Assembly: GCA_035289805.1 (NCBI GenBank) | Contig: DATDWC010000027.1 | Span: 1 to 11,086, forward strand | Source: DATDWC01 sp035289805 | GTDB taxonomy: Bacteria; Patescibacteriota; Gracilibacteria; Peribacterales; Peribacteraceae | Length of the DNA: 11,086 nt | Direction of reading: 5' to 3' | Shown: positions 1 to 7,000 of the stretch, one piece after another | Layout: each line of letters opens with the position of its first letter | How positions within the stretch are numbered: the stretch's first letter is position 1 | Position numbers and translations under genes: made by a program | The notes under the pieces: model-generated | Seen by the model: only the letters and a program-made list of their open reading frames with translations | Databases searched by the model: none | What the model was told of the DNA's origin: nothing

Positions 1-165
1 TGTCAGTTTGCTGTAGATGAATAGGGAGAGCACTTCGGCGTCCTTGCAGGCTGCAACCAATGCATCGCCTTCGAGCGGGTGATCGATGATCAGAGCACCA
101 GGAAAATTCTTCTGCACGAGTGACTGATCTTCGGAATCAACTTCCAGGAATTGGATGTTTGTCAT
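1..165 (-). CDS. D-2-hydroxyacid dehydrogenase (D-lactate dehydrogenase-like), N-terminal part, incomplete
   Basis: The reverse strand reads 55 codons from an ATG at 165 to the window edge, ending in KDAEVLSLFIYSKLT. That ending matches the first substrate-binding segment of D-isomer-specific 2-hydroxyacid dehydrogenases of the D-lactate type, where a '-DA-x-sVFIySklt' strand precedes the RSTGFD-type motif. The family reduces 2-oxoacids such as pyruvate with NADH in the cytoplasm, a fermentative redox-balancing step. The NAD-binding Rossmann domain and the catalytic Arg/Glu/His lie outside the window, so substrate and activity cannot be judged. The gene follows the ArsR-type regulator by 40 bases on the same strand and may be cotranscribed with it. 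A TATGAT box 8 bases upstream of the ATG could also give it its own near-leaderless promoter. No Shine-Dalgarno is visible. The family call is good; the exact substrate is uncertain. Confidence 0.75.
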   Translation of the reverse strand, partial: MTNIQFLEVDSEDQSLVQKNFPGALIIDHPLEGDALVAACKDAEVLSLFIYSKLT

Positions 166-173
166 TGATTACC

Positions 174-179
174 ATCATA
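174..179 (-). promoter_or_regulatory. Possible -10 box for the dehydrogenase gene
   Basis: TATGAT (5 of 6 to TATAAT) on the reverse strand lies 8 bases before the ATG at 165, inside the 40-base gap after the regulator. No convincing -35 is seen. The geometry fits the near-leaderless pattern of other genes in this window. Confidence 0.35.
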
Positions 180-205
180 CGCCATTTCAAGGCAAAATAA
201 CAGCT

Positions 206-910
206 CTATGCATCGTCGTATTCGTCTCCTTCGCCCTTCCCGCACAATGCCGTGAGGAGTGCAAAAAACTTTCTCGTCATTCGGTAATGGGTACGCCTTC
301 CATCCCGACGCGCAAAGACAAATTCGTTATGATGTAACAAAGAAATATGATGGCTCACTCCCGGCTGTTTGGATCGAAGCAAACAACAAATATCACCGAC
401 ACATACTTCTCCAGTTTGACCAAGTTTAAGACCAATGCGTAAGCGCTGTTCATCAGCAATGAGCCTGAGTGTTGCAACGTGTTTCTGCATTTCCTGTTGT
501 GTAAGATCTGGAAATTCAAACTCTGCAGGTAAGACAGTTGAGAGCTCCTCGTTATTCGCGAAGAGTGGGAAGAGAAACTGACGAAGTCTATCTGAAGGAT
601 GAAAAAAATGCTGCTTTCCTTTTCTTTCGTCCATCACAAAACCATTTTTCGAAAGTGCCTTGAGATGGTAGGAAACCGTTGGTTGCGGCTGAGATAATTT
701 TATCATGAGATCTTTGACACATGGAGATTGTTCCCTCAGTAAGGTATGCCCAATACGGAAACGGGTATCAGCTGTAAAAACAGTACAGCATTCCACTAAT
801 GACTCAACAGAATTCCCCAATGGGTCAGGAAGTTTTGCCGCCAGACGTTCCTCCGAGGGAACCTCCATTGGATCGGTCATATCGATAGGACGATGACTGA
901 CAGTAGTCAT
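206..910 (-). CDS. Tandem ArsR-family winged-helix transcriptional regulator
   Basis: This 234-residue protein contains two consecutive ArsR/SmtB-type winged-helix domains. The first (about residues 43-105) has the recognition helix QPTVSYHLKALSKNGFV and a wing around DERKGKQHFF. The second (about 145-212) has QPGVSHHISLLHHNEFV and a wing around RRDGRRTHYRM. Ordinary ArsR proteins are about 100 residues with one domain and act as dimers, so this chain resembles a covalent dimer. The second domain carries GEVCVGDICCLL (Cys170, 175, 176), close to the metal-binding helix ELCVCDLC of E. coli ArsR; two of the three arsenite ligands align. The first domain keeps only Cys64 there (SPCVKDL). A thiol-reactive metal(loid) or redox signal is therefore plausible but unproven. 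The spacer to the divergent helicase-like gene holds matching half-sites, suggesting control of both directions. The start at 910 has GGAGG only one base upstream, so an internal ATG (residue 11 or 15) remains possible. The acidic tail GEGDEYDDA is unremarkable. Confidence 0.85.
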   Translation of the reverse strand: MTTVSHRPIDMTDPMEVPSEERLAAKLPDPLGNSVESLVECCTVFTADTRFRIGHTLLREQSPCVKDLMIKLSQPQPTVSYHLKALSKNGFVMDERKGKQHFFHPSDRLRQFLFPLFANNEELSTVLPAEFEFPDLTQQEMQKHVATLRLIADEQRLRIGLKLGQTGEVCVGDICCLLRSKQPGVSHHISLLHHNEFVFARRDGRRTHYRMTRKFFALLTALCGKGEGDEYDDA

Positions 911-915
911 GCCTC

Positions 916-967
916 CATGGTTCCTCTAAACAAGGAAACCATGCAACATTTTCCCAGGGTTTCCTTG
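916..967. promoter_or_regulatory. Probable operator: three half-sites between divergent genes
   Basis: CAAGGAAACC (931-940) is the exact reverse complement of GGTTTCCTTG (958-967). A third related half-site, CATGGTTCCT (916-925), faces AGGAAACCATG (933-943) across a 7-base gap with one extra base in the right arm. Three oriented copies of one motif in a 95-base divergent spacer, next to a regulator with two DNA-binding domains, make a likely autoregulatory operator. The rightmost copy overlaps the place where a -35 for the rightward gene would fall. Binding is inferred. Confidence 0.6.
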
Positions 968-1005
968 CAGAGACGAACCTCAGCTATGAGAATGACACCC
1001 TTCCC

Positions 1006-3420
1006 ATGCCCCTTAAGGAAAAGCTAGCCATCGGCTCGGAAACACTTCCTCCGCTGATTCCAATTCCTTCACCAGCATTCACAAAAATCTATGAGCAAGG
1101 AAGGAGAGCATGCGAAGAAGTATTTCGTGCTCATCACCCCGAAGCAAAATTTGGACCCGAGGCCGCGAGTGACTATGTCCATGCTCGCTTCCAGCAGGCA
1201 CCCATTCTCCACCAGAATATAAGCAGAGCAATCTTCACGATCTGGAACGAGATTCAGAGAACAGGTGGATTGATTGATGACGAACACACCTGGCGCTCGA
1301 TTCAAAAAGCCGCAATCTGGGACATCGCACGAGCCGTGTGCGAAAAAAGTGAAGGAGCATATAAAAGCTCTTTCCTCATGGAAGCTGCAGCGGGATCTGG
1401 GAAACTATTCCCTCTCGCGGTCTTTGGAGAGGCAGCCACAAGATTGCAACGTATGAACAAAATGCAGGGAAGTGTTCTATTTGCCACGTACCGAAAAGGA
1501 CTCATGGGGCAGCAACTGTGGGAGCCGCGAAGACGCCTACAGCAACTCCTTTCGGTACCACCGTTCGGCGAGAGGCAATCCGTAAACCATGCAAATGAGT
1601 TCCTCATCTACCTCTACGAGAAGATGGGGCATAAAGGACATATCCTCTTTCCTCCAAAAATTGGGAATGCACTCTTTGTATCGCCAGCACAGAGTGAGGA
1701 AGAAGCAGAACAACGCATCCTTTCTGCCCTCCAAGGGAGAACCAACGAAGATGGCACCCCACTCACACAGATTTTTGAATCCCTACCAAATGCGAAACAG
1801 ATCCTGCAGGAATTCCAAGGGTTCCTGGTAGGCCGCCTGAGTGTCCTTGCTTCTGCGGGGGAAGAGAGAAAGTGGGAACTCCTCGAGCTTCCAAATCCAA
1901 AGGAGAGAACAGGAAATACGCAATCTCCGTTCCACATGGGTCGCGCCATCCACCAAAGCTACATCGATGAAGATCGCGTTTGCACCCCCGAAGGGTGGTC
2001 CATGGGTGTTGAGCCGTACTACCCAGGATACGAGGATCCAGAGAGGGAGAAGCGTTTTCGGTTCATCGTTCTGCCGATTACGATCCTCGAACGAGAGAAT
2101 GCGCGGAAGAAGTACGAACGCGTTCTTGCCTCTGTAGAGGTCGCTATTCTCGATGAAGATTTTCATGCGGGAAATTGGATTCAGGAAATCATTATGCAGG
2201 CACGTGCTCGCTACCCTCAAGAATCACAAGCGGAGAGGAATGCGCCGCTCGTCTTCGGCGCCAAGGCTGCGCATAACGATGATCGCAAATTCCATATGCA
2301 TTACACGCCGGTGTACGGCATCGAACAGTATGTGAACGACAAAATCGGCCCGCCGATTGCACCGGTAATTTTTCCTCATGCCAAAGAGCTGCACTATCCC
2401 GCAAATACCAAGGAAGCCACGCAACAGCTCGTCGATGCACATTTTTCTGATCTCCCATTCCTCACAGCGCGCAAATCTCCTCAAGCGTACAAAATGCGCC
2501 GTAAGCTCTTTCTTTTGGAGGAAGAGCAAATCGAGCTCGGAACAGAGCTGCTACGAGAGAAATATAAAGAAAAAAATATCGATACGAGGGTGATCCCACT
2601 CTCTGCACATTCACCCAACTATCAGGATGCACACCGCTTCCTCCGGGTGCTTGCATGTATGTCGGATCCAGACTGCGGTCCCACCGATATCGTAGCAACC
2701 CCACGCATACTCTCGCACTCCTACGACTGGCAGGAGCTTGGGGTGGTTACCGTAGGCGCACCCATACGAAAAAAGAATCTCCTTTTCCTCCTGGAACGAC
2801 TTCTCCATTCCATCCTCCATAACTCCGAAGGGAAAGGATTTCGAACTCTCTTCAAACATCAAATGTTTGCAGATAGTAGCGCAGAGCACTTTCAGGAAAC
2901 ACTCTTCTCCCTCCTCGAGCATAAATTCCATATGAAGCGGGAGCCTGGAACCTACTTCTGGGTACCAGGACATGCCCTCCTGAGTGATGATATGTTTGAT
3001 GCAGATAAAAAGCGACAAGGAAAAGACGGGCACCAAGAACATCCCTACATCCAATGGGTACAAAATAGGGATAAACCTCCAGTCACAGGTAAAAGAAAAC
3101 GAGTCGCTCCACCGGAAAAAGTAAAACAAGAACCTGAAACAGTGGGGCAACAAAAAATTTCACCTCCAAAGCAAATAGAATCCCATCCCTTGGGCCGCAC
3201 AGCACTCTTTAGCACGTGGGAAGATAATGGGTTTAACCGCGCATGGGCTCATTACTATGCAGAGCGGAGTGGAGTTCCTAACTTGGCAAACGAGATTTAC
3301 TCTCTCATGAAGAGAGGCGAAGGAAATGAAGGTGAAAGATTAGCAGCCGTGCGAAGATTAGTGGCGAATACAAAAGCAGGAAGGAGAGAGGAAATACGTG
3401 CCATTAAAAAAACAGATTAG
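1006..3420 (+). CDS. Divergent superfamily 2 helicase-like protein with altered motifs, function unknown
   Basis: The 804-residue protein follows the motif order of SF2 DEAD/DEAH-type ATPases. It has a P-loop-like AAAGSGK (residues 127-133), a Ia-like LFATYRKGLMGQQ (158-170), a Walker B-like ILDEDFH (DEDFH at 383-387), a second-lobe strand VIPLSAHSP near 528, and a motif V-like IVATPRIL followed by DWQELGVVTVGAPIRK (562-588). Several consensus positions are changed. The residue after the P-loop Lys is Leu instead of Thr/Ser. The third position of the DExx box is Asp. The 'TATP' motif III position reads AKAAHND. Motif VI, normally QRxGRxxR, reads LLERLLHS, keeping one Arg and losing the second. 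ATPase activity may be weak, modified or absent. A charged, Pro/Lys/Gln-rich linker (about 697-735) leads to a small C-terminal segment with WEDNGFNRAWAHYYAERSG and a basic end. It is divergent from the ArsR-type regulator and shares its operator region. No nuclease or methylase motif was seen. The start at 1006 lacks a Shine-Dalgarno; TATGAG at 985-990 may be its -10. Confidence 0.6.
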   Translation: MPLKEKLAIGSETLPPLIPIPSPAFTKIYEQGRRACEEVFRAHHPEAKFGPEAASDYVHARFQQAPILHQNISRAIFTIWNEIQRTGGLIDDEHTWRSIQKAAIWDIARAVCEKSEGAYKSSFLMEAAAGSGKLFPLAVFGEAATRLQRMNKMQGSVLFATYRKGLMGQQLWEPRRRLQQLLSVPPFGERQSVNHANEFLIYLYEKMGHKGHILFPPKIGNALFVSPAQSEEEAEQRILSALQGRTNEDGTPLTQIFESLPNAKQILQEFQGFLVGRLSVLASAGEERKWELLELPNPKERTGNTQSPFHMGRAIHQSYIDEDRVCTPEGWSMGVEPYYPGYEDPEREKRFRFIVLPITILERENARKKYERVLASVEVAILDEDFHAGNWIQEIIMQARARYPQESQAERNAPLVFGAKAAHNDDRKFHMHYTPVYGIEQYVNDKIGPPIAPVIFPHAKELHYPANTKEATQQLVDAHFSDLPFLTARKSPQAYKMRRKLFLLEEEQIELGTELLREKYKEKNIDTRVIPLSAHSPNYQDAHRFLRVLACMSDPDCGPTDIVATPRILSHSYDWQELGVVTVGAPIRKKNLLFLLERLLHSILHNSEGKGFRTLFKHQMFADSSAEHFQETLFSLLEHKFHMKREPGTYFWVPGHALLSDDMFDADKKRQGKDGHQEHPYIQWVQNRDKPPVTGKRKRVAPPEKVKQEPETVGQQKISPPKQIESHPLGRTALFSTWEDNGFNRAWAHYYAERSGVPNLANEIYSLMKRGEGNEGERLAAVRRLVANTKAGRREEIRAIKKTD

Positions 3421-3456
3421 CGAGGAGCTTCGTGAGGAAGATGAGGAGTAGGTCTG

Positions 3457-6147
3457 TTACAGCACTGTGAGTTTCTCCTCAATTTTTTTAAGCTTCCCCA
3501 TCGCCTCCTCCTCCTTCTGTTTTTCCTTTTCCAGTACTTCTTTGGGAGCGTTCTTCGTAAAATCCGCATTCTTGAGCTTCACCTGAAGGCCTTTCAGGAA
3601 CTTCGTGAGCTGATCTTTTTCCTTCGTGAGACGTTCCTTCTCTTTTGAGAGATCGATAATCCCTTCGAGTGGCACATGAATTTCTACGTGCTTTGTAAAG
3701 GCGCTCGCGGCATTCACTCCGTGGTACTTCTCGTTCTGAACCATGAGACTTTTCACTTTCGCTAGGCGCCGAATATCCGCGGCATGCTCCTCCAGTACTT
3801 GTGTCGCCTCTTCCGTCACAAGAAAAGCTGTGATTTCCTTACCTACCTCCACTCCGTGTTCGTTCCTGATACTTCGAATCGCGGTGATGACATCGATCAA
3901 GATCTGGAACGCTTCGAAGGCTTCCTTATCCCTCCGCTCCGGATGAACCGTTGGCCACTCCTCTGCAATCAGCATTCCTGCATTCTGCGGTTTGAACGAC
4001 GCCCATAATTCCTCAGTAATAAACGGGCAGTACGGGTGGAGGAGCCTAAGCACGCGTCGCATCGCATGCACGAGGACAGCATGGTTTGCGTTCCCTTTAC
4101 TCAGCTCCAGATACCAATCGCAGAATGTTCCCCACACGAAGCTATAGAGCCGCTCCCCTACCTCACTCAAACGATACTGCTCCAATGCATCCGTCACATC
4201 TGCCACAAGTTCCACATCAAGGAGGTGGAGAAGCGCCCGATCCGCGAGTGAGAGTTTTTCCTTCGGTGAAAGTTCCGTGATGCTCTTTGGATCGATACCT
4301 GCGCTCTCGCAAGTCATGAGCACAAACCGCGATGCGTTCCATAATTTATTCACAAAGTTCCTGTACCCCGCGATTTTCTCCTCGTAGAGCTTGGAATCAT
4401 TCCCGGGGCTTTGCCCCACAATCATGCTGAGCCTGAGCGCATCAGCTCCGTATTTTGCAATCATATCCAGGGGATCGATCATCGTACTTGGATCCGATTT
4501 ACTCATCTTCCTTCCATCGCGAGTGCGGATGAGGCCGTGGAGGTACACGGTTTCGAATGGAATCTCCCCAGTTGCATAGGTCGTCATCAAAATCATGCGG
4601 GCGACCCAAAAGAAGAGGATGTCGTAACCGGTCTCCATCACCTGTGTCGGATGGAAGTGCTGGTAATCGGGACTTCGTTTTAAGATCTCCTCGAGTGAAA
4701 TACTAAAATCTTCTGTGAGCTTGGGATCTACCAGTGTGCTCCACGTCCAGAGTGCGGAGCTGAACCACGTATCGAGAGTATCTGGGTCTTGTTCCCATCC
4801 TGATTCTTTCGGTGGAATCACGCCGAAGTATGTTTCTTCTCCTCTGTACCAAACAGGAATGCGGTGTCCCCACCATATCTGTCTTGATATACACCAATCA
4901 CGGAGGTTATCGATCCAATGGAAATACGTCTTCTCGAACCGCTCCGGAATGATCTCGATTGATCCATCATGCACCACAGTCTGCATCACCTCTTTTAAAC
5001 TCATCTTCTTTTTCCACGAGATACCGAGGAATAATGCCTTCCACGGCACCGCCTTTTTGTTCACATCGATGAACCACTGCAGTTTGATCTGCGGCTCAAT
5101 CGCGCCGCCGCCGCGTTGGCTCGTCGCTTTGTTGTGAATGTAATTCTCGTCTGTTTTGACGAGGAGACCCTTCGACTTCAATTTTTCGACGATGAGTGGA
5201 CGCGCCTCCTCGATCGGAAGCCCTGCAAATTCCCCCGCAATGGGGAGTAACTTTCCATCGAAGCCGATGATCTGCTCTCTATCGAGCTTATGGCGCTCTG
5301 CGATCTCAAAATCCGTGTGATCATGCCACGGCGTAATCGTCATCACTCCTGTACCAAATGCAGGATCAATCGCTTCATCTTTGATAACCGTTGCACGCAC
5401 TTTTCCATTGATCCATTCCGCTTCGAACTTATCGCCGTGTTTGTACTTCTTGTAGCGCTCATCATTTGGATGCATCACCACGTACTTATCGCCGAACTTG
5501 GTTTCTGGTCGCGCAGTCGCAATTTCGAACGGGCCGTATGTGAAGGTATAGAAAGGAGAAGCCTCTTCCTTATAGACAACTTCATCGTCTGAGACCGTGG
5601 TTTGGAGCTTTGGATCCCAGTTCACAATCCTGTGACCACGGTAAATGAGCCCGTCTTCGTACATCTTCTTAAAGACCTCATTCACGCAGCGGTTGAGCGC
5701 GGGCTCGAACGTGTAACGCTCGCGGCTCCAGTCGCAACTTGATCCCATTTTTCTGATTTGGGAGCGGATCGTGTTTTTACTCTGCTCCACAAACTTTGCG
5801 ATCTCCGCGACGAGCTTTTCTCTCCCAAGTTCTTTGCGTGGATCTTTGATCCCCTGTTCTTTGAGTTGTTTGATAACGACGTTCTCCGTCGCAATCGCCG
5901 CGTGATCCGTGCCCGGGACCCAGAGCGCTTCCTTCCCGCGCATCCTTTGGAAACGGATGAAGATATCCTCGAGCGCAAGCATCACTGCATGCCCGAGGTG
6001 CAGCTGCCCCGTGGCATTTGGTGGCGGCATGCTGATAGTAAATGTCTCCTTTTTCGAGTCACGGTTTGCTTTGAACGCATCGGAGTTCTCCCACATCGCA
6101 TAGATCTGATCTTCAACGGCCTTTGGATCGTAGGCTTTCTCGAGCAT
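3457..6147 (-). CDS. valS: Valyl-tRNA synthetase
   Basis: This class I aminoacyl-tRNA synthetase charges tRNA-Val with valine in the cytoplasm and hydrolyses mischarged Thr-tRNA-Val. Using the ATG at 6147 it has 896 residues, normal for the family. PPPNATGQLHLGHA carries the HIGH signature (HLGH at 50-53). The CP1 editing domain is present, with HDHTDFEIAERH near 272-285. DWCISRQIWWGHRIPVW (about 415-430) is the hallmark return strand of the catalytic core. GRKMSKSDPSTMIDP carries KMSKS at 547-551. The anticodon-binding helical domain includes FCDWYLELSKGN (about 690-705). The last 70 or so residues form the Lys/Glu-rich coiled-coil arm typical of ValRS. An in-frame TTG at 6186 would add 13 residues (SSECRTCYTASQ after the first), but the family N-terminus starts at MLEKAYDPKAVE, so ATG 6147 is preferred. 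It has no Shine-Dalgarno; a TACACT -10 lies 9 bases upstream. It converges on the helicase-like gene with 36 bases between stops. Confidence 0.97.
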   Translation of the reverse strand: MLEKAYDPKAVEDQIYAMWENSDAFKANRDSKKETFTISMPPPNATGQLHLGHAVMLALEDIFIRFQRMRGKEALWVPGTDHAAIATENVVIKQLKEQGIKDPRKELGREKLVAEIAKFVEQSKNTIRSQIRKMGSSCDWSRERYTFEPALNRCVNEVFKKMYEDGLIYRGHRIVNWDPKLQTTVSDDEVVYKEEASPFYTFTYGPFEIATARPETKFGDKYVVMHPNDERYKKYKHGDKFEAEWINGKVRATVIKDEAIDPAFGTGVMTITPWHDHTDFEIAERHKLDREQIIGFDGKLLPIAGEFAGLPIEEARPLIVEKLKSKGLLVKTDENYIHNKATSQRGGGAIEPQIKLQWFIDVNKKAVPWKALFLGISWKKKMSLKEVMQTVVHDGSIEIIPERFEKTYFHWIDNLRDWCISRQIWWGHRIPVWYRGEETYFGVIPPKESGWEQDPDTLDTWFSSALWTWSTLVDPKLTEDFSISLEEILKRSPDYQHFHPTQVMETGYDILFFWVARMILMTTYATGEIPFETVYLHGLIRTRDGRKMSKSDPSTMIDPLDMIAKYGADALRLSMIVGQSPGNDSKLYEEKIAGYRNFVNKLWNASRFVLMTCESAGIDPKSITELSPKEKLSLADRALLHLLDVELVADVTDALEQYRLSEVGERLYSFVWGTFCDWYLELSKGNANHAVLVHAMRRVLRLLHPYCPFITEELWASFKPQNAGMLIAEEWPTVHPERRDKEAFEAFQILIDVITAIRSIRNEHGVEVGKEITAFLVTEEATQVLEEHAADIRRLAKVKSLMVQNEKYHGVNAASAFTKHVEIHVPLEGIIDLSKEKERLTKEKDQLTKFLKGLQVKLKNADFTKNAPKEVLEKEKQKEEEAMGKLKKIEEKLTVL

Positions 6148-6156
6148 TTGGGAAGC

Positions 6157-6186
6157 AGTGTAACAAGTTCGGCATTCGCTCGACAA
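6157..6186 (-). promoter_or_regulatory. Predicted valS promoter
   Basis: On the reverse strand TTGTCG (6186-6181) and TACACT (6162-6157) are 18 bases apart, each 4 of 6 to consensus. The -10 ends 9 bases before the valS ATG, giving a leader of only a few bases. Its -35 overlaps that of the divergent rightward promoter. Confidence 0.4.
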
Positions 6187-6207
6187 AATACACTAAAAGA
6201 GTAGAAT
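6180..6207 (+). promoter_or_regulatory. Predicted promoter for the hypothetical gene at 6219
   Basis: TCGACA (6180-6185, 5 of 6 to TTGACA) and TAGAAT (6202-6207, 5 of 6 to TATAAT) are separated by 16 bases. The -10 ends 11 bases before the ATG at 6219, so the transcript would start about 4-6 bases before the start codon, too short for a Shine-Dalgarno. Confidence 0.6.
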
Positions 6208-6218
6208 CCCCTCTTACT

Positions 6219-6629
6219 ATGGGAGTAGAGACAGCATCATTCAACGGGGGGGCAAAATCACGGTTCGGAGCTGCATTAGAACTCCTCAAAATGGAGTTCA
6301 CCCGCAACATCGAAGGAAAGGATGCCGTGAGCGATGGGATCCAGGGAGTCGTGAATTCTGGGAGAACCCTCGTACAGGGAGTATTGGAAGTTGGACCTGT
6401 GATTTGGCATTCGGTTGCAGGTGCTCTTGGACGGAAGCAGGAATTTGCTGTGCAGGAGAGAGATGGTCTTATTAATGGAGTGAGCAACGCTGTGGGAAAT
6501 ACGATTACCGAGCTCAAGAACAGGAAATTCCTCTCTGCTATCTACACACTCCTCGCAGAAATCTTCCCTGATGCGATCGTCCGGGATTTGATGCAGGGAC
6601 ATACAATTAAAGCCACTCCTCAGTCATAA
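6219..6629 (+). CDS. Hypothetical protein, 136 residues
   Basis: I do not recognise this family. The protein starts MGVETASFNGGAK and appears soluble and mostly helical. Amphipathic stretches such as VSDGIQGVVNSGRTLVQGVLEVG and LINGVSNAVGNTITELKN are rich in small residues and resemble membrane-surface or self-associating helices. LSAIYTLLAEIFPDAIVRDL near the end is the most hydrophobic segment but is not a clear transmembrane helix. No cysteine or catalytic motif is evident. An in-frame ATG at 6123 would place the start inside valS on the other strand, so ATG 6219 was chosen; the predicted promoter ending at 6207 supports this. The gene diverges from valS. A hairpin spanning its stop codon (6619-6634) precedes the next gene. 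Coding status is supported by the promoter position and the absence of a better competing frame. Confidence 0.7.
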   Translation: MGVETASFNGGAKSRFGAALELLKMEFTRNIEGKDAVSDGIQGVVNSGRTLVQGVLEVGPVIWHSVAGALGRKQEFAVQERDGLINGVSNAVGNTITELKNRKFLSAIYTLLAEIFPDAIVRDLMQGHTIKATPQS

Positions 6630-6645
6630 CTGAGAGGGGAAAATA

Positions 6646-6654
6646 TGGTATAAT
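6646..6654 (+). promoter_or_regulatory. Extended -10 promoter for the leaderless gene at 6661
   Basis: TGGTATAAT is a perfect TGnTATAAT extended -10. Six bases (gtcttg) separate it from the ATG at 6661, so transcription should start at or next to the A of the start codon. No good -35 is seen, as expected for an extended -10. Confidence 0.75.
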
Positions 6655-6660
6655 GTCTTG

Positions 6661-6975
6661 ATGCATCAACATCAAAATAATTTCTGGAGCGAAAATCGCT
6701 TTGCATACCAAATGGAAGGTGCGGCAGAGATCTCTCCCCATGCAGCGGAATCCGCGGCAGTCACGGCAAAGACTCATGGACTCTTGGAAGGTTTGAAGAA
6801 TTCGATCGCGCTGCCCTCGCAAACTGTAGGTATCGCAGCAGAGAAAGTAGCGCTCACGGGGATGGCAGCATTCAATATCGCGCTCCTTGGTGGAGTATTC
6901 GCTGCCGGCATGTACATGATCGTTGCAGGAAAGCCTCCTCCCCTTCTCCAAAAACTCACTGGAAAAGCTTCTTGA
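6661..6975 (+). CDS. Small single-pass membrane protein, unknown function
   Basis: This 104-residue protein has a polar, His/Gln/Asn-rich N-terminus (MHQHQNNFWSENRF), a helical Ala-rich middle (about 21-60) and one strong transmembrane segment at about 63-89 (ALTGMAAFNIALLGGVFAAGM within it). A short basic tail, KPPPLLQKLTGKAS, follows. The Ala/Gly-rich helix could support helix packing. I recognise no family. A TTG at 6658 would add one residue, but the ATG at 6661 sits exactly where transcription should begin after TGGTATAAT, so the mRNA is probably leaderless. Its stop is followed 25 bases later by the FmdB-type gene on the same strand, which has a Shine-Dalgarno and no obvious promoter of its own, so the two are likely cotranscribed. 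Confidence 0.7.
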   Translation: MHQHQNNFWSENRFAYQMEGAAEISPHAAESAAVTAKTHGLLEGLKNSIALPSQTVGIAAEKVALTGMAAFNIALLGGVFAAGMYMIVAGKPPPLLQKLTGKAS

Positions 6976-6982
6976 TGAATTA

Positions 6983-6992
6983 GAGGAGGAGG
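6983..6992 (+). promoter_or_regulatory. Shine-Dalgarno of the FmdB-type gene
   Basis: GAGGAGGAGG ends 8 bases before the ATG at 7001. It is the only strong ribosome binding site at good spacing in this window. It fixes the start at 7001 over the in-frame ATGs at 6923 (inside the previous gene) and 7010. Confidence 0.8.
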
Positions 6993-7000
6993 ACGCTAGA

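Noticed and set aside
2611..3153. 180-codon minus-strand ORF opposite the helicase-like gene
   Set aside because: No motif, no start signal, and the opposite strand carries helicase motif V and VI positions in a long open frame.
3421..3456. Terminator between the converging helicase-like gene and valS
   Set aside because: No inverted repeat with a U tract is visible in the 36-base gap.
6148..6186. Longer valS using a TTG start at 6186 (13 extra residues)
   Set aside because: The extra residues do not match the family N-terminus, and the predicted valS -35 and -10 lie across this stretch. ATG 6147 fits the family start.
6619..6634. Hairpin CTCAGT-cata-ACTGAG over the stop codon of the 6219 gene, considered as a terminator
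   Set aside because: The stem is only six pairs and is followed by GAGGGGAAAA, not a U tract. It may be incidental or affect the -35 region of the next promoter.
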